In this document: one piece after another, positions 8,750 to 16,992 of the stretch | Position numbering within the stretch: position 1 is the first letter of the stretch | Layout of the letters: the number at the start of each line of letters is the position of its first letter | Assembly (NCBI RefSeq): GCF_030580865.1 | Contig: NZ_JAUQSY010000021.1 | Location: forward strand, 18,129 to 82,128 | Direction: 5' to 3' | Origin: Hymenobacter aranciens | GTDB taxonomy: Bacteria; Bacteroidota; Bacteroidia; Cytophagales; Hymenobacteraceae | DNA length: 64,000 nt | Notes under the pieces: generated by a model | The model's database searches: none | Told to the model about the DNA's origin: nothing | What the model saw: the letters and a program-made list of their open reading frames with translations, nothing else | Made by a program: the position numbers and the translations under genes

Positions 8750-8916
8750 ACTTTCCTCCTGCTTTTACTTCGTAGGTTCGCAGCCTGAATTAAGGATGAA
8801 TGCAAACCCGCTGGCCCGGCTGGCTTGCTAACGCCGGCTAATTCATTGCGTTTGGCCGGCTGTTGTTGCCTTTAATACTGTCTTTTACGCTTTCTTTTAT
8901 CCTTGAAAAACTGGCT

Positions 8917-9582
8917 ATGAGCGACACGCTTACCCGTATCAACCTGCTGCTGGTCGACGACCACCAGATGGTGATTGAGGGCATCAAAACCCTGCTCAAA
9001 ACCGACCCTGTGGTGCGCGTGGTGGCCCAGGCCAACTCCGGCGACGAAGCCCTGCGCCGCCTGCGCGAGCACCCCGAAGTGCAGCTCGCCATCGTGGACC
9101 TCAACATGCCGCAGATGAGCGGCGTGGAGCTCACTAAGCACATCCGCGCCGGGTACCCCACCATCCGCGTCGTGGCCCTGAGCATGTTTCATGACCACGC
9201 CTCGGTGATGGAAGTGCTGGAGGCCGGCGGCTCGGGCTATCTGCTGAAAAACACCACCAAAACTGAGCTTAGCCAAGCCATTCGCGACGTGGCAGGCGGC
9301 AAAACCCACTTCAGCAAGGAAGTGGGCGATACGCTGCTGCAGAACCTCGACGTGCCCGCCCAGCGCGGCCCCGCCCCCGAGCAGCCCGTGGAGCTGACGG
9401 CCCGCGAGCGCGAAATCCTGCAGCTGGTGGCGGCCGAAAAATCCAACCACGACATTGCTGAAACACTCTTCATCTCGGAGCGCACCGTAGAAACCCACCG
9501 CAAGAACATCCTCACCAAGACGAGCTGTAAGTCGATGGTCGGCTTGATTCAGTATGCGATGAAACACAAGCTGATTGACTAA
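8917..9582 (+). CDS. NarL/FixJ-family response regulator
   Basis: A 221-residue regulator from ATG 8917: receiver domain (NLLLVDDHQMVIEGI, phospho-acceptor Asp61 in AIVDLNMP, Lys of the YLLKN motif) followed by a LuxR-type helix-turn-helix (LTAREREILQLVAAEKSNHD, then ISERTVETHRKNI). It is the only regulator next to the two HisKA_3 kinases and is likely their shared target. Longer versions starting upstream would add a hydrophobic leader unlike a cytoplasmic regulator, so the internal ATG is preferred. Confidence 0.92.
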   Translation: MSDTLTRINLLLVDDHQMVIEGIKTLLKTDPVVRVVAQANSGDEALRRLREHPEVQLAIVDLNMPQMSGVELTKHIRAGYPTIRVVALSMFHDHASVMEVLEAGGSGYLLKNTTKTELSQAIRDVAGGKTHFSKEVGDTLLQNLDVPAQRGPAPEQPVELTAREREILQLVAAEKSNHDIAETLFISERTVETHRKNILTKTSCKSMVGLIQYAMKHKLID

Positions 9583-9624
9583 GAACGTTACGGCTTCGGC
9601 GCGGTATGCCGTTCTTTGTGGCGT

Positions 9625-11664
9625 ATGAGTCGATTAGTTGCCCTTTTAGTTCTATTATTCCCGCTGCTGGCGCCGGCCCAAACGCCCTTCGTGCCCGACG
9701 AGCGCGCCTTCTACGGCCTCATCGGGCGGGGCAGCGGCCGCTGCCTCGACGTGACGGGCGCCAGCAGCGCCGCCGGCGCGGCCACCGTGCAGTGGGAATT
9801 CACCCACGCGCCCAGCCAGCAGTGGCGCTTCGTGCCCGTGCGCACCGGCAGCGAGTATTACCGCATCGAGGCCCGCCACAGCAAGCTCTGCCTGACAGTG
9901 GACAAAGCCGGCGAAAACATGGCCCTGGTGCAGCGCCCTTTTCAGGGCAGCGAGCAGCAGCAGTGGCGCCTGGTGCCGGCCGGTCCGGCCGGCAGCTTTC
10001 AGCTGGAAAACAAGCTCGAAGGCCGCGTCGTAGCCCTCACGGCGGCTGATAAGTTCAACGGCACGCCCATCATAACCCAGAAGGCCACCGGCCGCGCCAG
10101 CCAGCAGTGGCGGCTGTTTCGCCTCAAGCTCAACGTGCAGGATGGCCCCAGCGGCTTCGGCACGCCCGAGCCGCTGAATGCGCAAATCAACACGCCCGGC
10201 AACGAAATTGCCCCCGTGCTGGCCCCCGACGGCAAGACCATGTACTTCTCCCGCACCAAATTCGCGGGCAATACCGAGGGCAACACCGACACCGGCGACT
10301 GCTGGCTGAGCCGCTCGGCCGACGACGGCCTGGGCCTGGCCTGGGCCCCCGCCACCCGCCTCGACGCCCTGAATACAGCACAGAACAACAGCATCATCGG
10401 CCTCGTGGGCGAGCAGGGCCAGACCATGCTGGTGCGCGGCACCTACGAGCGCGACGGCACCTTCAAAGACGAAGGCCTGAGCCGCGTGCCCCGCGCCGCC
10501 GCCGTGCCCGGCGCCACCGCCAAAAGCCTGAACCCCCAGCCCGTCCGCATCACCAATTATTACACCGCCGTGCCCGGCGCCGGCTTCTTCATGACGGCCG
10601 ACGAGAAAACGCTGCTGCTCTCGCTGGAGCGCGGCGACTCGCAGGGCGGCAACGACCTCTACGTGAGCCAGCGCCAGGCCGATGGCGGCTACGGCGAACC
10701 CTTGAGCCTAGGCGCGGTGGTGAACTCGCCGGGCTTCGATTTCAGCCCCTGGCTGACGCCCGACGGCCAGACGCTTTACTTCGCCTCCTACGGCCACATG
10801 GGCTACGGCTCGGCCGATATTTTCATGAGCCGCCGCCTCGACGCCGGCTGGACCAGCTGGAGCGAGCCGCTCAACCTCGGCCCGGGCATCAACGGCGTAG
10901 GTTTCAACGCCTATTTCAGCTTCGCGCCCGATGGCAAGACGGTGTATTTCTGCTCGTCAGCCACTCCCAGCGGCGCGGCCGACATCTGGCGCACGGGCAA
11001 GGTGGTGCGGCCCGATTCGGCCGCTGCGCCAGCCCCGGTGGTCATCACCAGCGAGCGGGCCTTCCTGAGTGGCCGGGTGCTCGATGCCCGCAGCAAGCAG
11101 CCCATCGTGGGGGCAGAGGTGAAAGCTTTTTTGCTGCCCAACCCGCAGGGCGTGCAGTTCAATGCCACCAGCAAGGCCGACAACAGCGGCAACTACCAGA
11201 TGTCGCTCCTGGCGGGCCGCTACAAGCTGACGGCCAGCGGTGGCGGCCTGCTCACCGTCAGCGATACCATCGTGGTGAAAGGTTCGCCGCGCCGCGATTT
11301 GCTGCTGCTGCCCGCCGCCGTGGGGGCCAAGGTGGATTTGCCGTCCATCATCTTCGCGCAGGGCAAGGCCGGGCTGCTGGGCTCGTCTTACACCGAGCTG
11401 AACCGGCTGGCGGCGGCGCTGCAGGCCGCGCCCAACACCGAAGTGCGCCTCGAAGGCCACACCGATAACGTGGGCCCGGCGGATAAAAACCAAACCCTCA
11501 GTGAGGAGCGGGTGGCGGAGGTGAAGCGCTACCTGGTAGGCCGCGGCATTGATGAGAAGCGCATTACCACCGTAGGCTTTGGGGGCTCGAAGCCGCGCTA
11601 CCCGAACGACCGGGAGGAAACGCGCAAGCTGAACCGGCGGGTGGAACTGGTGATTGTGAAGTAG
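9625..11664 (+). CDS. Exported ricin-like / PD40 / OmpA-domain protein
   Basis: A 679-residue envelope protein. ATG 9625 begins a signal peptide (MSRLVALLVLLFPLLAPAQ). Residues about 27-170 carry three QQW motifs (SQQWRF, QQQWRL, SQQWRL) of a ricin-type beta-trefoil carbohydrate-binding module. Residues about 175-465 have PD40/WD40-like blades (LAPDGKTMYFSR, LTPDGQTLYFAS, FAPDGKTVYFCS). A carboxypeptidase-regulatory-like module follows (SGRVLDARSKQPIVGAEV), then an OmpA peptidoglycan-binding domain ending the protein (LEGHTDNVGPADKNQTLSEE, RVELVIVK). PD40 plus OmpA is common in Bacteroidota; adding an N-terminal lectin is less so. It would anchor to peptidoglycan while binding glycan or peptide outside. 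Its stop lies inside an inverted repeat. Confidence 0.88.
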   Translation: MSRLVALLVLLFPLLAPAQTPFVPDERAFYGLIGRGSGRCLDVTGASSAAGAATVQWEFTHAPSQQWRFVPVRTGSEYYRIEARHSKLCLTVDKAGENMALVQRPFQGSEQQQWRLVPAGPAGSFQLENKLEGRVVALTAADKFNGTPIITQKATGRASQQWRLFRLKLNVQDGPSGFGTPEPLNAQINTPGNEIAPVLAPDGKTMYFSRTKFAGNTEGNTDTGDCWLSRSADDGLGLAWAPATRLDALNTAQNNSIIGLVGEQGQTMLVRGTYERDGTFKDEGLSRVPRAAAVPGATAKSLNPQPVRITNYYTAVPGAGFFMTADEKTLLLSLERGDSQGGNDLYVSQRQADGGYGEPLSLGAVVNSPGFDFSPWLTPDGQTLYFASYGHMGYGSADIFMSRRLDAGWTSWSEPLNLGPGINGVGFNAYFSFAPDGKTVYFCSSATPSGAADIWRTGKVVRPDSAAAPAPVVITSERAFLSGRVLDARSKQPIVGAEVKAFLLPNPQGVQFNATSKADNSGNYQMSLLAGRYKLTASGGGLLTVSDTIVVKGSPRRDLLLLPAAVGAKVDLPSIIFAQGKAGLLGSSYTELNRLAAALQAAPNTEVRLEGHTDNVGPADKNQTLSEERVAEVKRYLVGRGIDEKRITTVGFGGSKPRYPNDREETRKLNRRVELVIVK

Positions 11665-11876
11665 CGCGGACCTTGTAACCCAAATTGCGAACTAGCCGCA
11701 AAGCGGCGGTACTTTTCTAGCATGAGTGCCGCCGCTTTGCGGCTCCGGGTACGTCAGTCCACAGCGCCAGCTACCAACGTGTCGCCGCTTTGCGGCTAAT
11801 CCGCAACTTGGGTTTTGTAGTCTGCGAGTCTGAACGTCCAACGACGCCGACCCGCGGACCACAAAGTCCGCGCTAC
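11661..11876. repeat. Nested inverted-repeat element between convergent genes
   Basis: Outer arms 11661-11676 and 11861-11876 match as inverted repeats with one mismatch (GTAGCGCGGAC core). Inner arms 11677-11707 and 11784-11814 (31 bp) match with three mismatches. A further copy of the GCCGCTTTGCGGCT core lies at about 11730. The outer arms include both flanking stop codons. The element fills the whole gap between two convergent genes; there is no open frame worth reporting within it. Confidence 0.8.
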
Positions 11877-12916
11877 TTCCGCCGCCAGATGAAGCCGTCC
11901 AGCACGTAGTGTGTGGCCTGCGGCAGCGCCAGCAGCGGCACCAGCCACATGAGCAGCTGGGCGTTATCCACGGCGGGCAGGCTTTGAAACCAGCCGAATA
12001 CGCGGCCGTGCTCGCGCCACACCAGCCCGTCCCACAGGCCTTCTTCGAGGTAGGCAAACAGGGCCACGGCCCCGAGAAACACCAGCAGCCCGTAGCGCCC
12101 GGCCCAGGCCCCGCGCCGCACCGGCCGGGGCGCCGAACGCGGCGTGGGCCCGCCGTGCCACACCAGCGCCAGATATGGAATGCCGTGCGACACCACGTTG
12201 AGCAGCGTGAAGGCCAGGTCACCGTTAAACCACACGATGCCCGCGTACCACGACACCAAAGTGCCGCCCAGCAGCAGGTTGCGCGGCAGGTTGAGCCAGC
12301 GGGTGCGCCGCCACGCCACGGCCTCGCGGATGAGGTAGGCTGCAATCAGCGCCACGTACAACCCGGTGGCAATGAAGCGGCCCAGTGGCCAGTCGGCTTG
12401 GAAAAACTCGCCCTCTATAAACCAGGTAAAGTTGCGCCCCGGCGATAAATGCCAGTACAGCAGCGGATAGATGGTGGCGTAATATACCAGCGCCGTGTTT
12501 AGCCACTGGCCCGGCGCGGGCGTATCGTACCGCGAGTAGATGCGCAGGAAACCGTATTGCTGCCGGATGAAATGGAACACCGCCAGGTAGGCCAGCACCC
12601 GCCAGAACACCATCCCGCCCAGGCTGTGCAGCGCCACACCGCCGGCGTAGCAGGCCAGCGGCACCACCCACAGCAGCAACTGTCGCTCGCGGCGCTTCAC
12701 GGGGTCGAAGTAGGTCTGGAACAGGGTGCCGTAGACGTGCGCCACGTCGATGAGCACCACTAAACCCACCCAGGCCAGCAGCGGCATCCGGGCCGAATGG
12801 CGGTAAGGGGCAGGCAGCAACAGCACCGCCAGCAGCGCCAGAAAGGGCGGCGCCAGAATCAGCAGTCCATCGTAGCGGGCCGAGCGTATCCAGGGTTGCT
12901 TAAAAGAAACTGTCAT
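11873..12916 (-). CDS. His-rich polytopic membrane protein, unknown function
   Basis: A 347-residue protein with about nine hydrophobic segments. Conserved-looking polar motifs sit at membrane edges: DVAHVYGT, FHFIRQQYGFLRIY, SHGIPYLALVWHG and THYVLDGFIWRRK at the C-terminus. The spaced histidines suggest a metal-dependent membrane enzyme or a carrier, but I cannot name the family. The start ATG (12914-12916) lies inside the left arm of a repeated inverted-repeat element, and the stop lies in another. It is downstream of the Tat FAD oxidoreductase in the same orientation, so the two may work together. Confidence 0.75.
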   Translation of the reverse strand: MTVSFKQPWIRSARYDGLLILAPPFLALLAVLLLPAPYRHSARMPLLAWVGLVVLIDVAHVYGTLFQTYFDPVKRRERQLLLWVVPLACYAGGVALHSLGGMVFWRVLAYLAVFHFIRQQYGFLRIYSRYDTPAPGQWLNTALVYYATIYPLLYWHLSPGRNFTWFIEGEFFQADWPLGRFIATGLYVALIAAYLIREAVAWRRTRWLNLPRNLLLGGTLVSWYAGIVWFNGDLAFTLLNVVSHGIPYLALVWHGGPTPRSAPRPVRRGAWAGRYGLLVFLGAVALFAYLEEGLWDGLVWREHGRVFGWFQSLPAVDNAQLLMWLVPLLALPQATHYVLDGFIWRRK

Positions 12917-13008
12917 GCTGAACGCAGTGAAGCATCTCGTCTGTGGTAGTAAATGTAATCGTTGGGATTAGTGACGCAGGCGAGATGCTTCACTGCGTTC
13001 AGCATGAC
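12912..13008. repeat. Inverted repeat of the GTCATGCTGAACG family, copy 1
   Basis: Two perfect 28-bp inverted arms, 12912-12939 and 12981-13008, surround a 41-bp centre. The left arm contains the start codon of the membrane protein to the left. The right arm ends 4 bp before the stop codon of the oxidoreductase. Related copies are at 45205, 58804 and (more diverged) 17501. Confidence 0.9.
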
Positions 13009-13011
13009 GTT

Positions 13012-14655
13012 CTATATAGCTACCGCCAGCATTTCCCGCGCCGCCCGGATGCCCTGGTAAAAGCCTTCCTCAAAGATGGAAACGCCGCTCAAGTCGGTAT
13101 GGGCGAAGAAGATTTTGCCATTCACCGGCTGGGCCGCCGCCGTGCGCCCGCGGCCCCACACGGTGCCGGGCGTGGGCGCCACCATGCCGTGGCCCCACAC
13201 CCAAAGGTCGGCCCGCTGGATGTAGGGCGTCACGCCGGGGTGGTAGGTTTCGAGCTCGGCCACGACGCGGGGGAGCCATTCGGCGTAGGTGGTCTGGTAG
13301 GCGCGGCGGCGGGCCGGGGCGGGGGCTTCGTCGGTGAGGAGCCAGTAGAGGGTGATGACGCGGGAGCCGCCGGGGCTTTGCGTGAGGTTTTGCTGGTTGG
13401 CGTTGATGTAGCCCAGCGAGGCGCTGTGGTAGCGCACGTTGTCCCAGCTCAGGGGGCGGCCGGGGCCTTGCGGGAGGCCGTCCACGGTGAGGTTGGCAAT
13501 AAGCCAGGGGGCGTGGTGCAGGGGGTAATCGGGCCGGCCGGGCAGCAGGTGGCGGGTGACGTGCTGCGGCGTGGCCAGCAGCACCTGGCGGGCGCTGGCG
13601 CGGGTGGTTTGGCGCGTGGCGGTGTCGTAGAGCAAGGCTTCGATGCCGGTGGCAGTTTCGCGCAGGTTGTAAGCCAGCGTGTTGGGGCGAATGGGCGAAT
13701 CAGCCTGCCGCCGCAGCTGCTCGATGAGGAAGTGGTTGCCCTCGGGCCAGGTGAGCACGTCGGCGGCGCCGGCGTTGTGGGCGCGACCCTTGCGGCTGGC
13801 AAAGTAGTGCAGCCCGGCCCAGGCCGATACCTGAGCGGCGGTGGCGCCGTAGTCGTCGCGGCAGCCATAGTCGAGGTACCAGCGTAGGGCGGGCGCAGTG
13901 AAGCCCTCGCGGTCGAGCCAGGCGGCGAAAGTCATCTGGTCGAGCGGCCGGTACCGGGCATCGGCCGAGGACTCATCGAGCGGGATGCGGAAGGCGTCGC
14001 GGCCATCGTCGCCGATGGTGGTTTTAAACTCCTCGGTTAGCTTGAGGAATCGTTGGATTTGCGCCTGCTCTTCGGAGGTCAGCCCCAGGCTGGGCACCAG
14101 CCCTTCCTGCCAGTGGCCCTGGATGTTGAGCCGGTCTTCGGGGTCGTGGCAGAGGTGGTAGTCGTTGTAGATGGGCAGGCCGTCGGGCGCGTAGCCGGTG
14201 AGGGTGCCGGCTTCCTGCAGAAATTCCAGCAGCTCGTGGTTGCGCACGTCGGGCACGGGCAGGTAGTGGGCGCCCCAGGGGTAGGCCGAGGTGGCGTTGC
14301 GGCCGGCGGCGGCATTGCCGCCGAGCTGCTGGTCCATTTCCACCAGCAATACATCGGGGCGGCCGTGGCGGTGCAGCCAGCGACGGGCAGCCAGGCCCGA
14401 AACGCCGCCGCCGATGATGAGAACGTCGGTTTCGAGCTCCCGGGTGGGGGCGGGGAGGCGGCTGGGGTCGCGCAGCAGGTGGCCGGTAGCGGCGTTGGCG
14501 CCCCGCAGTTCGCCCTTGATGTGCGCTACTGTAGAAGCTGGGGCACAACCGGGTAGCAGCGCCGGGGCCAGCAGGGCACCCGCCAGGCCGGCCCCGGCCT
14601 GCGTCAGAAAGCGGCGGCGCCCCGGCAGCTGGGGGAAAGCAGAATCAGCAGCCAT
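13012..14655 (-). CDS. Tat-exported FAD-dependent oxidoreductase lipoprotein (amine-oxidase-like)
   Basis: A 547-residue flavoenzyme. The N-terminus has a twin-arginine motif (GRRRFLTQAG), a hydrophobic stretch and a lipobox ending at Cys37 (LLPGC), so folded export through Tat and lipid anchoring are likely. The FAD-binding Rossmann motif is DVLIIGGGVSGLAARRWL (GGGVSG at 82-87), followed by an acidic residue closing the second strand (LLVEMD). The C-terminal half has the FAD-binding end pattern (KIFFAHTDLSGVSIFEEGFY). The substrate is unknown; amine oxidase/desaturase-like enzymes share this fold. It is the first gene of a two-gene minus-strand set with the His-rich membrane protein. Confidence 0.85.
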   Translation of the reverse strand: MAADSAFPQLPGRRRFLTQAGAGLAGALLAPALLPGCAPASTVAHIKGELRGANAATGHLLRDPSRLPAPTRELETDVLIIGGGVSGLAARRWLHRHGRPDVLLVEMDQQLGGNAAAGRNATSAYPWGAHYLPVPDVRNHELLEFLQEAGTLTGYAPDGLPIYNDYHLCHDPEDRLNIQGHWQEGLVPSLGLTSEEQAQIQRFLKLTEEFKTTIGDDGRDAFRIPLDESSADARYRPLDQMTFAAWLDREGFTAPALRWYLDYGCRDDYGATAAQVSAWAGLHYFASRKGRAHNAGAADVLTWPEGNHFLIEQLRRQADSPIRPNTLAYNLRETATGIEALLYDTATRQTTRASARQVLLATPQHVTRHLLPGRPDYPLHHAPWLIANLTVDGLPQGPGRPLSWDNVRYHSASLGYINANQQNLTQSPGGSRVITLYWLLTDEAPAPARRRAYQTTYAEWLPRVVAELETYHPGVTPYIQRADLWVWGHGMVAPTPGTVWGRGRTAAAQPVNGKIFFAHTDLSGVSIFEEGFYQGIRAAREMLAVAI

Positions 14656-15042
14656 GAACAGGAAACGGCTTGGTTAGAACCGGCTAAGGTAGGGCTGAAA
14701 ACACGTCGGGCAGAACGGAACGCACCCCAGCATCTGAATTAAAACCCACGGCTGATTGCTGCTGCCGGTCCCCCAGTCACTCGCTTTTTGTTCGGCGTCG
14801 CCGGCCCAATACTCCCGGCTATACCCAGCGTGGAGGCAATACCGAGAACCAAGGAGAAATTCAACGTAAAAATTTTGTCGTTGTAAATCAATTGATAGAG
14901 AAAATATTCGAGCGTAAAACATTCTTTTTTTGAAACAGTACCTTGCGTTGCAAAGTACCTACCATACATTTGTACTGTTCAACGCCCGGTACTATGGCTG
15001 GGCAAGACGCTTCACTTTTCTCAACCCCTTCATTTTTTCACC
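14656..15042. other. 387-bp AT-richer intergenic region
   Basis: This gap between two divergent genes is clearly richer in A and T than its surroundings, especially 14860-15000, as expected for promoters. It holds the promoter at 14943-14972 for the plus-strand gene. Short open frames on the minus strand here have no coding character. No structured RNA was recognised. Confidence 0.5.
14943..14972 (+). promoter_or_regulatory. Bacteroidota-type promoter (TTG, 19 bp, TACATTTG)
   Basis: TTG at 14943-14945 and TACATTTG at 14965-14972 are 19 bp apart, matching the known Bacteroidota housekeeping consensus (-33 TTTG, -7 TAnnTTTG). The ATG of the next gene is at 15043, giving a leader of roughly 60 nt. 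Confidence 0.7.
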
Positions 15043-15507
15043 ATGAACCGTTCACTTTCTTTCGCCCAGCCCCTCGCCGTCACCTCTTCGTCCACTGTCC
15101 GCACGGCTACGTCGGCACCCTACCTGCGGGCTTTGGTGCTCGGTGGTCTGGCTATGTTAGGTAGCGCCGGGGCGGCTTTCGCTCAGAATATCTCGTCCGT
15201 AGAGGCCAAGCAGGGCGATGCGCAGGCTCTGTTCCTGACTGTTAACAACCCCGCACTGCAACGCATGCAGGTGCAGGTGGTTTGCCTGGATAATCACACC
15301 CGCATTACCAATGAGGTAAACCGCCAGGCTTCCTACGGCACCAAGCTGCACTTCAAAGGTATGCCGGCCGGGGCCTACGCGGTGCTGCTGCGCGTGGGGC
15401 GCGAGCGCTACCGCTACAATGTGCAGGTGGCTGACCAGAAGCAAACTATTATCTCAGTGAGCGGGGAGGCGCTAGCCAAGCCGCTGGCGGCGGCGACCAC
15501 CCGCTAG
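15043..15507 (+). CDS. Small exported protein, unknown function
   Basis: A 154-residue protein. A long polar N-terminus leads to a hydrophobic segment (LRALVLGGLAMLGSAGAAFAQ) with a signal-peptidase-like end near residue 48. The mature part is short and beta-rich (MQVQVVCLDNHTRI, YGTKLHFKGMPAGAYAVLLRVG, RYRYNVQVADQKQTIISV) and resembles a small Ig-like or DUF3244-like beta-sandwich, though I do not recognise it firmly. It has its own good promoter at 14943 and stands alone. Confidence 0.7.
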   Translation: MNRSLSFAQPLAVTSSSTVRTATSAPYLRALVLGGLAMLGSAGAAFAQNISSVEAKQGDAQALFLTVNNPALQRMQVQVVCLDNHTRITNEVNRQASYGTKLHFKGMPAGAYAVLLRVGRERYRYNVQVADQKQTIISVSGEALAKPLAAATTR

Positions 15508-15532
15508 CCGCGCGCAAAGGTGCGGCGCTTAC

Positions 15533-15690
15533 TGGCGCGAGTTTGGCGCAGCGTAACTCGTGCCGACCATTCGGGCGAGGCTGAGCCTCGCATCAGGGCG
15601 ACTAACCACATGATTTCTAACAGCGCGGGCGGGGGAGGCACCGCCTCCCGTGATGATGGGTACGAGTTACGCCGCGCTAAACTCGCGCCA
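15533..15690. repeat. Long inverted-repeat element with internal hairpins
   Basis: Arms 15533-15564 and 15659-15690 (32 bp) match as inverted repeats with three mismatches. The centre holds two further perfect hairpins (GCGAGGC/GCCTCGC near 15576-15592 and GGGAGGC/GCCTCCC near 15634-15650). It occupies the gap between convergent genes. No transposase is present. Confidence 0.8.
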
Positions 15691-15717
15691 GCTCATTTAA
15701 CTCAGGTCATCAGTTAA

Positions 15718-16971
15718 TTACCCCCGTAGCCACACCCGGAAGAGCGTGCCTTCGCCTTCCGTGCTTTCCACCTCAATGCGGCCGCCGTGCGACTGCACCA
15801 AGCGGTTCACCAGGTAGAGGCCCACGCCGGTGCCGGCGCTGGCCTGGGGGTGGAAGCGGCGGAAGAGCTGAAACAGCTTGTCGCCGTGGCGCTCCAGGTT
15901 GATGCCAAGGCCGTTGTCCTGCACTTCGAGCACGGGCTGGCCGCCGAGCAGGTGGGTGCGGATGCTGACGTGCGGCGCGCGCGCCGGGTGGCGGTATTTG
16001 ATGGCGTTGGCCAGCAGGTTGAGCAGGATGGTGCGCAGGTTGCTGCGCACGTACTGCACCTGCGGCAGCTCGGCCACGTCGGTGTCGATGCGGGCTTCGT
16101 GCTTGAGAATCTGGGGGCGCAGCACTTGCAGGACTTCCGTGAGGATGTCGGCTACGGCCACGGACTCATCAATTTGGTCGTCGGGCTGGCGCTGCTCCTG
16201 CACCACGGCGGCTAGGTCGGTGATGGTGGTGTGCAGGCCCTGCAGCGAGTCGTCGATGAGGCGCAGCACCTGGGCCTCATCGGGGTCGTGGAAGGTGGCG
16301 CTGCGGCGCAGCTCCTCGAAGAGGCCGCGCAGGTTGTTCACGGGCTGCTTGAGGTCGTGGCTGGCGGCGTACACGAAGTTGTCGAGGTCGGCGTTGGTGC
16401 GGGCCAGCTGCTGGTTGGTGATGCTGAGCTCCTGGTTGCGGGTGGCCACCTCGTGGTTGGCGGCGCTGAGCTGGGCGTTGCGCTCATGCAGCTGGCGGCG
16501 GGCCTCAGTGAGTTCGGCCAGCGAGTCGCGCAACTGCTGGTTGATGCCCTGCAGCTCGTCGTGGTAGCGGCCCACGTACTGGCGCCACTCATTTTTCTCG
16601 ATGGCGTGGCGCACGGTGCGGCACAGCATTTCCTGGTCGAAGTGGCCCTTCACCAGGTAGTCGAGCGCGCCGCTGTTGAGCACGCGCACGGCCAGGGCCT
16701 CGCTGCCGCCGCCGGTAATCATCACCACGCACAGCGACTCGGCGGGGAAGCGCTGCGTGAGGTCTTCCAGAAAGCTCAGGCCGTCGGTGTCGAGCAGGTT
16801 GTAATCGAGCAGCACGCAGTCGGGCTGCAGGGTCTGGAACTGGGCCAGGCCTTCTTCGCCCGAGCAGGCTTCGTGGAGCTCTAGGCGCTCGTGGCCCAGC
16901 GTCTGGCCCAGGTAGCGCCGGTACAGCAGCCGGTCGGCCTCATTATCATCAACAAGCAGAATACGCTTCAC
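15718..16971 (-). CDS. Receiver-histidine kinase hybrid (REC-HisKA-HATPase)
   Basis: A 417-residue cytoplasmic protein. I chose GTG at 16969-16971, giving MKRILLVDDNEADR, the usual receiver start, over a TTG two codons earlier. The receiver has its acidic pair (DDNEAD) and phospho-acceptor Asp in LLDYNL. A long coiled-coil linker (about 140-195) leads to HisKA (YAASHDLKQPVNNLRGL) and HATPase_c (NLLANAIKYRHPA, DNGLGI, GTGVGLYLV). With no membrane segment it should receive phosphate from another kinase and pass a signal on. It is the last gene of the phytochrome operon, 21 bp after the small receiver gene, so it is likely a downstream phosphorelay member for red-light signalling. Confidence 0.88.
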   Translation of the reverse strand: MKRILLVDDNEADRLLYRRYLGQTLGHERLELHEACSGEEGLAQFQTLQPDCVLLDYNLLDTDGLSFLEDLTQRFPAESLCVVMITGGGSEALAVRVLNSGALDYLVKGHFDQEMLCRTVRHAIEKNEWRQYVGRYHDELQGINQQLRDSLAELTEARRQLHERNAQLSAANHEVATRNQELSITNQQLARTNADLDNFVYAASHDLKQPVNNLRGLFEELRRSATFHDPDEAQVLRLIDDSLQGLHTTITDLAAVVQEQRQPDDQIDESVAVADILTEVLQVLRPQILKHEARIDTDVAELPQVQYVRSNLRTILLNLLANAIKYRHPARAPHVSIRTHLLGGQPVLEVQDNGLGINLERHGDKLFQLFRRFHPQASAGTGVGLYLVNRLVQSHGGRIEVESTEGEGTLFRVWLRG

Positions 16972-16992
16972 CAGCAAACGGTACTTTTAAGG

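Noticed and set aside
12943..13887. A 314-codon plus-strand frame antisense to the FAD oxidoreductase.
   Set aside because: It is a shadow of a GC-rich gene, starts in a repeat, and has Gly/Ala/Val-rich low-complexity composition.
14674..14969. Two overlapping minus-strand frames in the AT-rich gap after the FAD oxidoreductase start.
   Set aside because: No coding bias, no family, and they cover the promoter of the gene at 15043.
15509..15717. Possible mobile element with terminal inverted repeats carrying a short plus-strand ORF (15520-15717).
   Set aside because: The frame is made of the repeat arms themselves, has no transposase similarity, and I see no clear target-site duplication.
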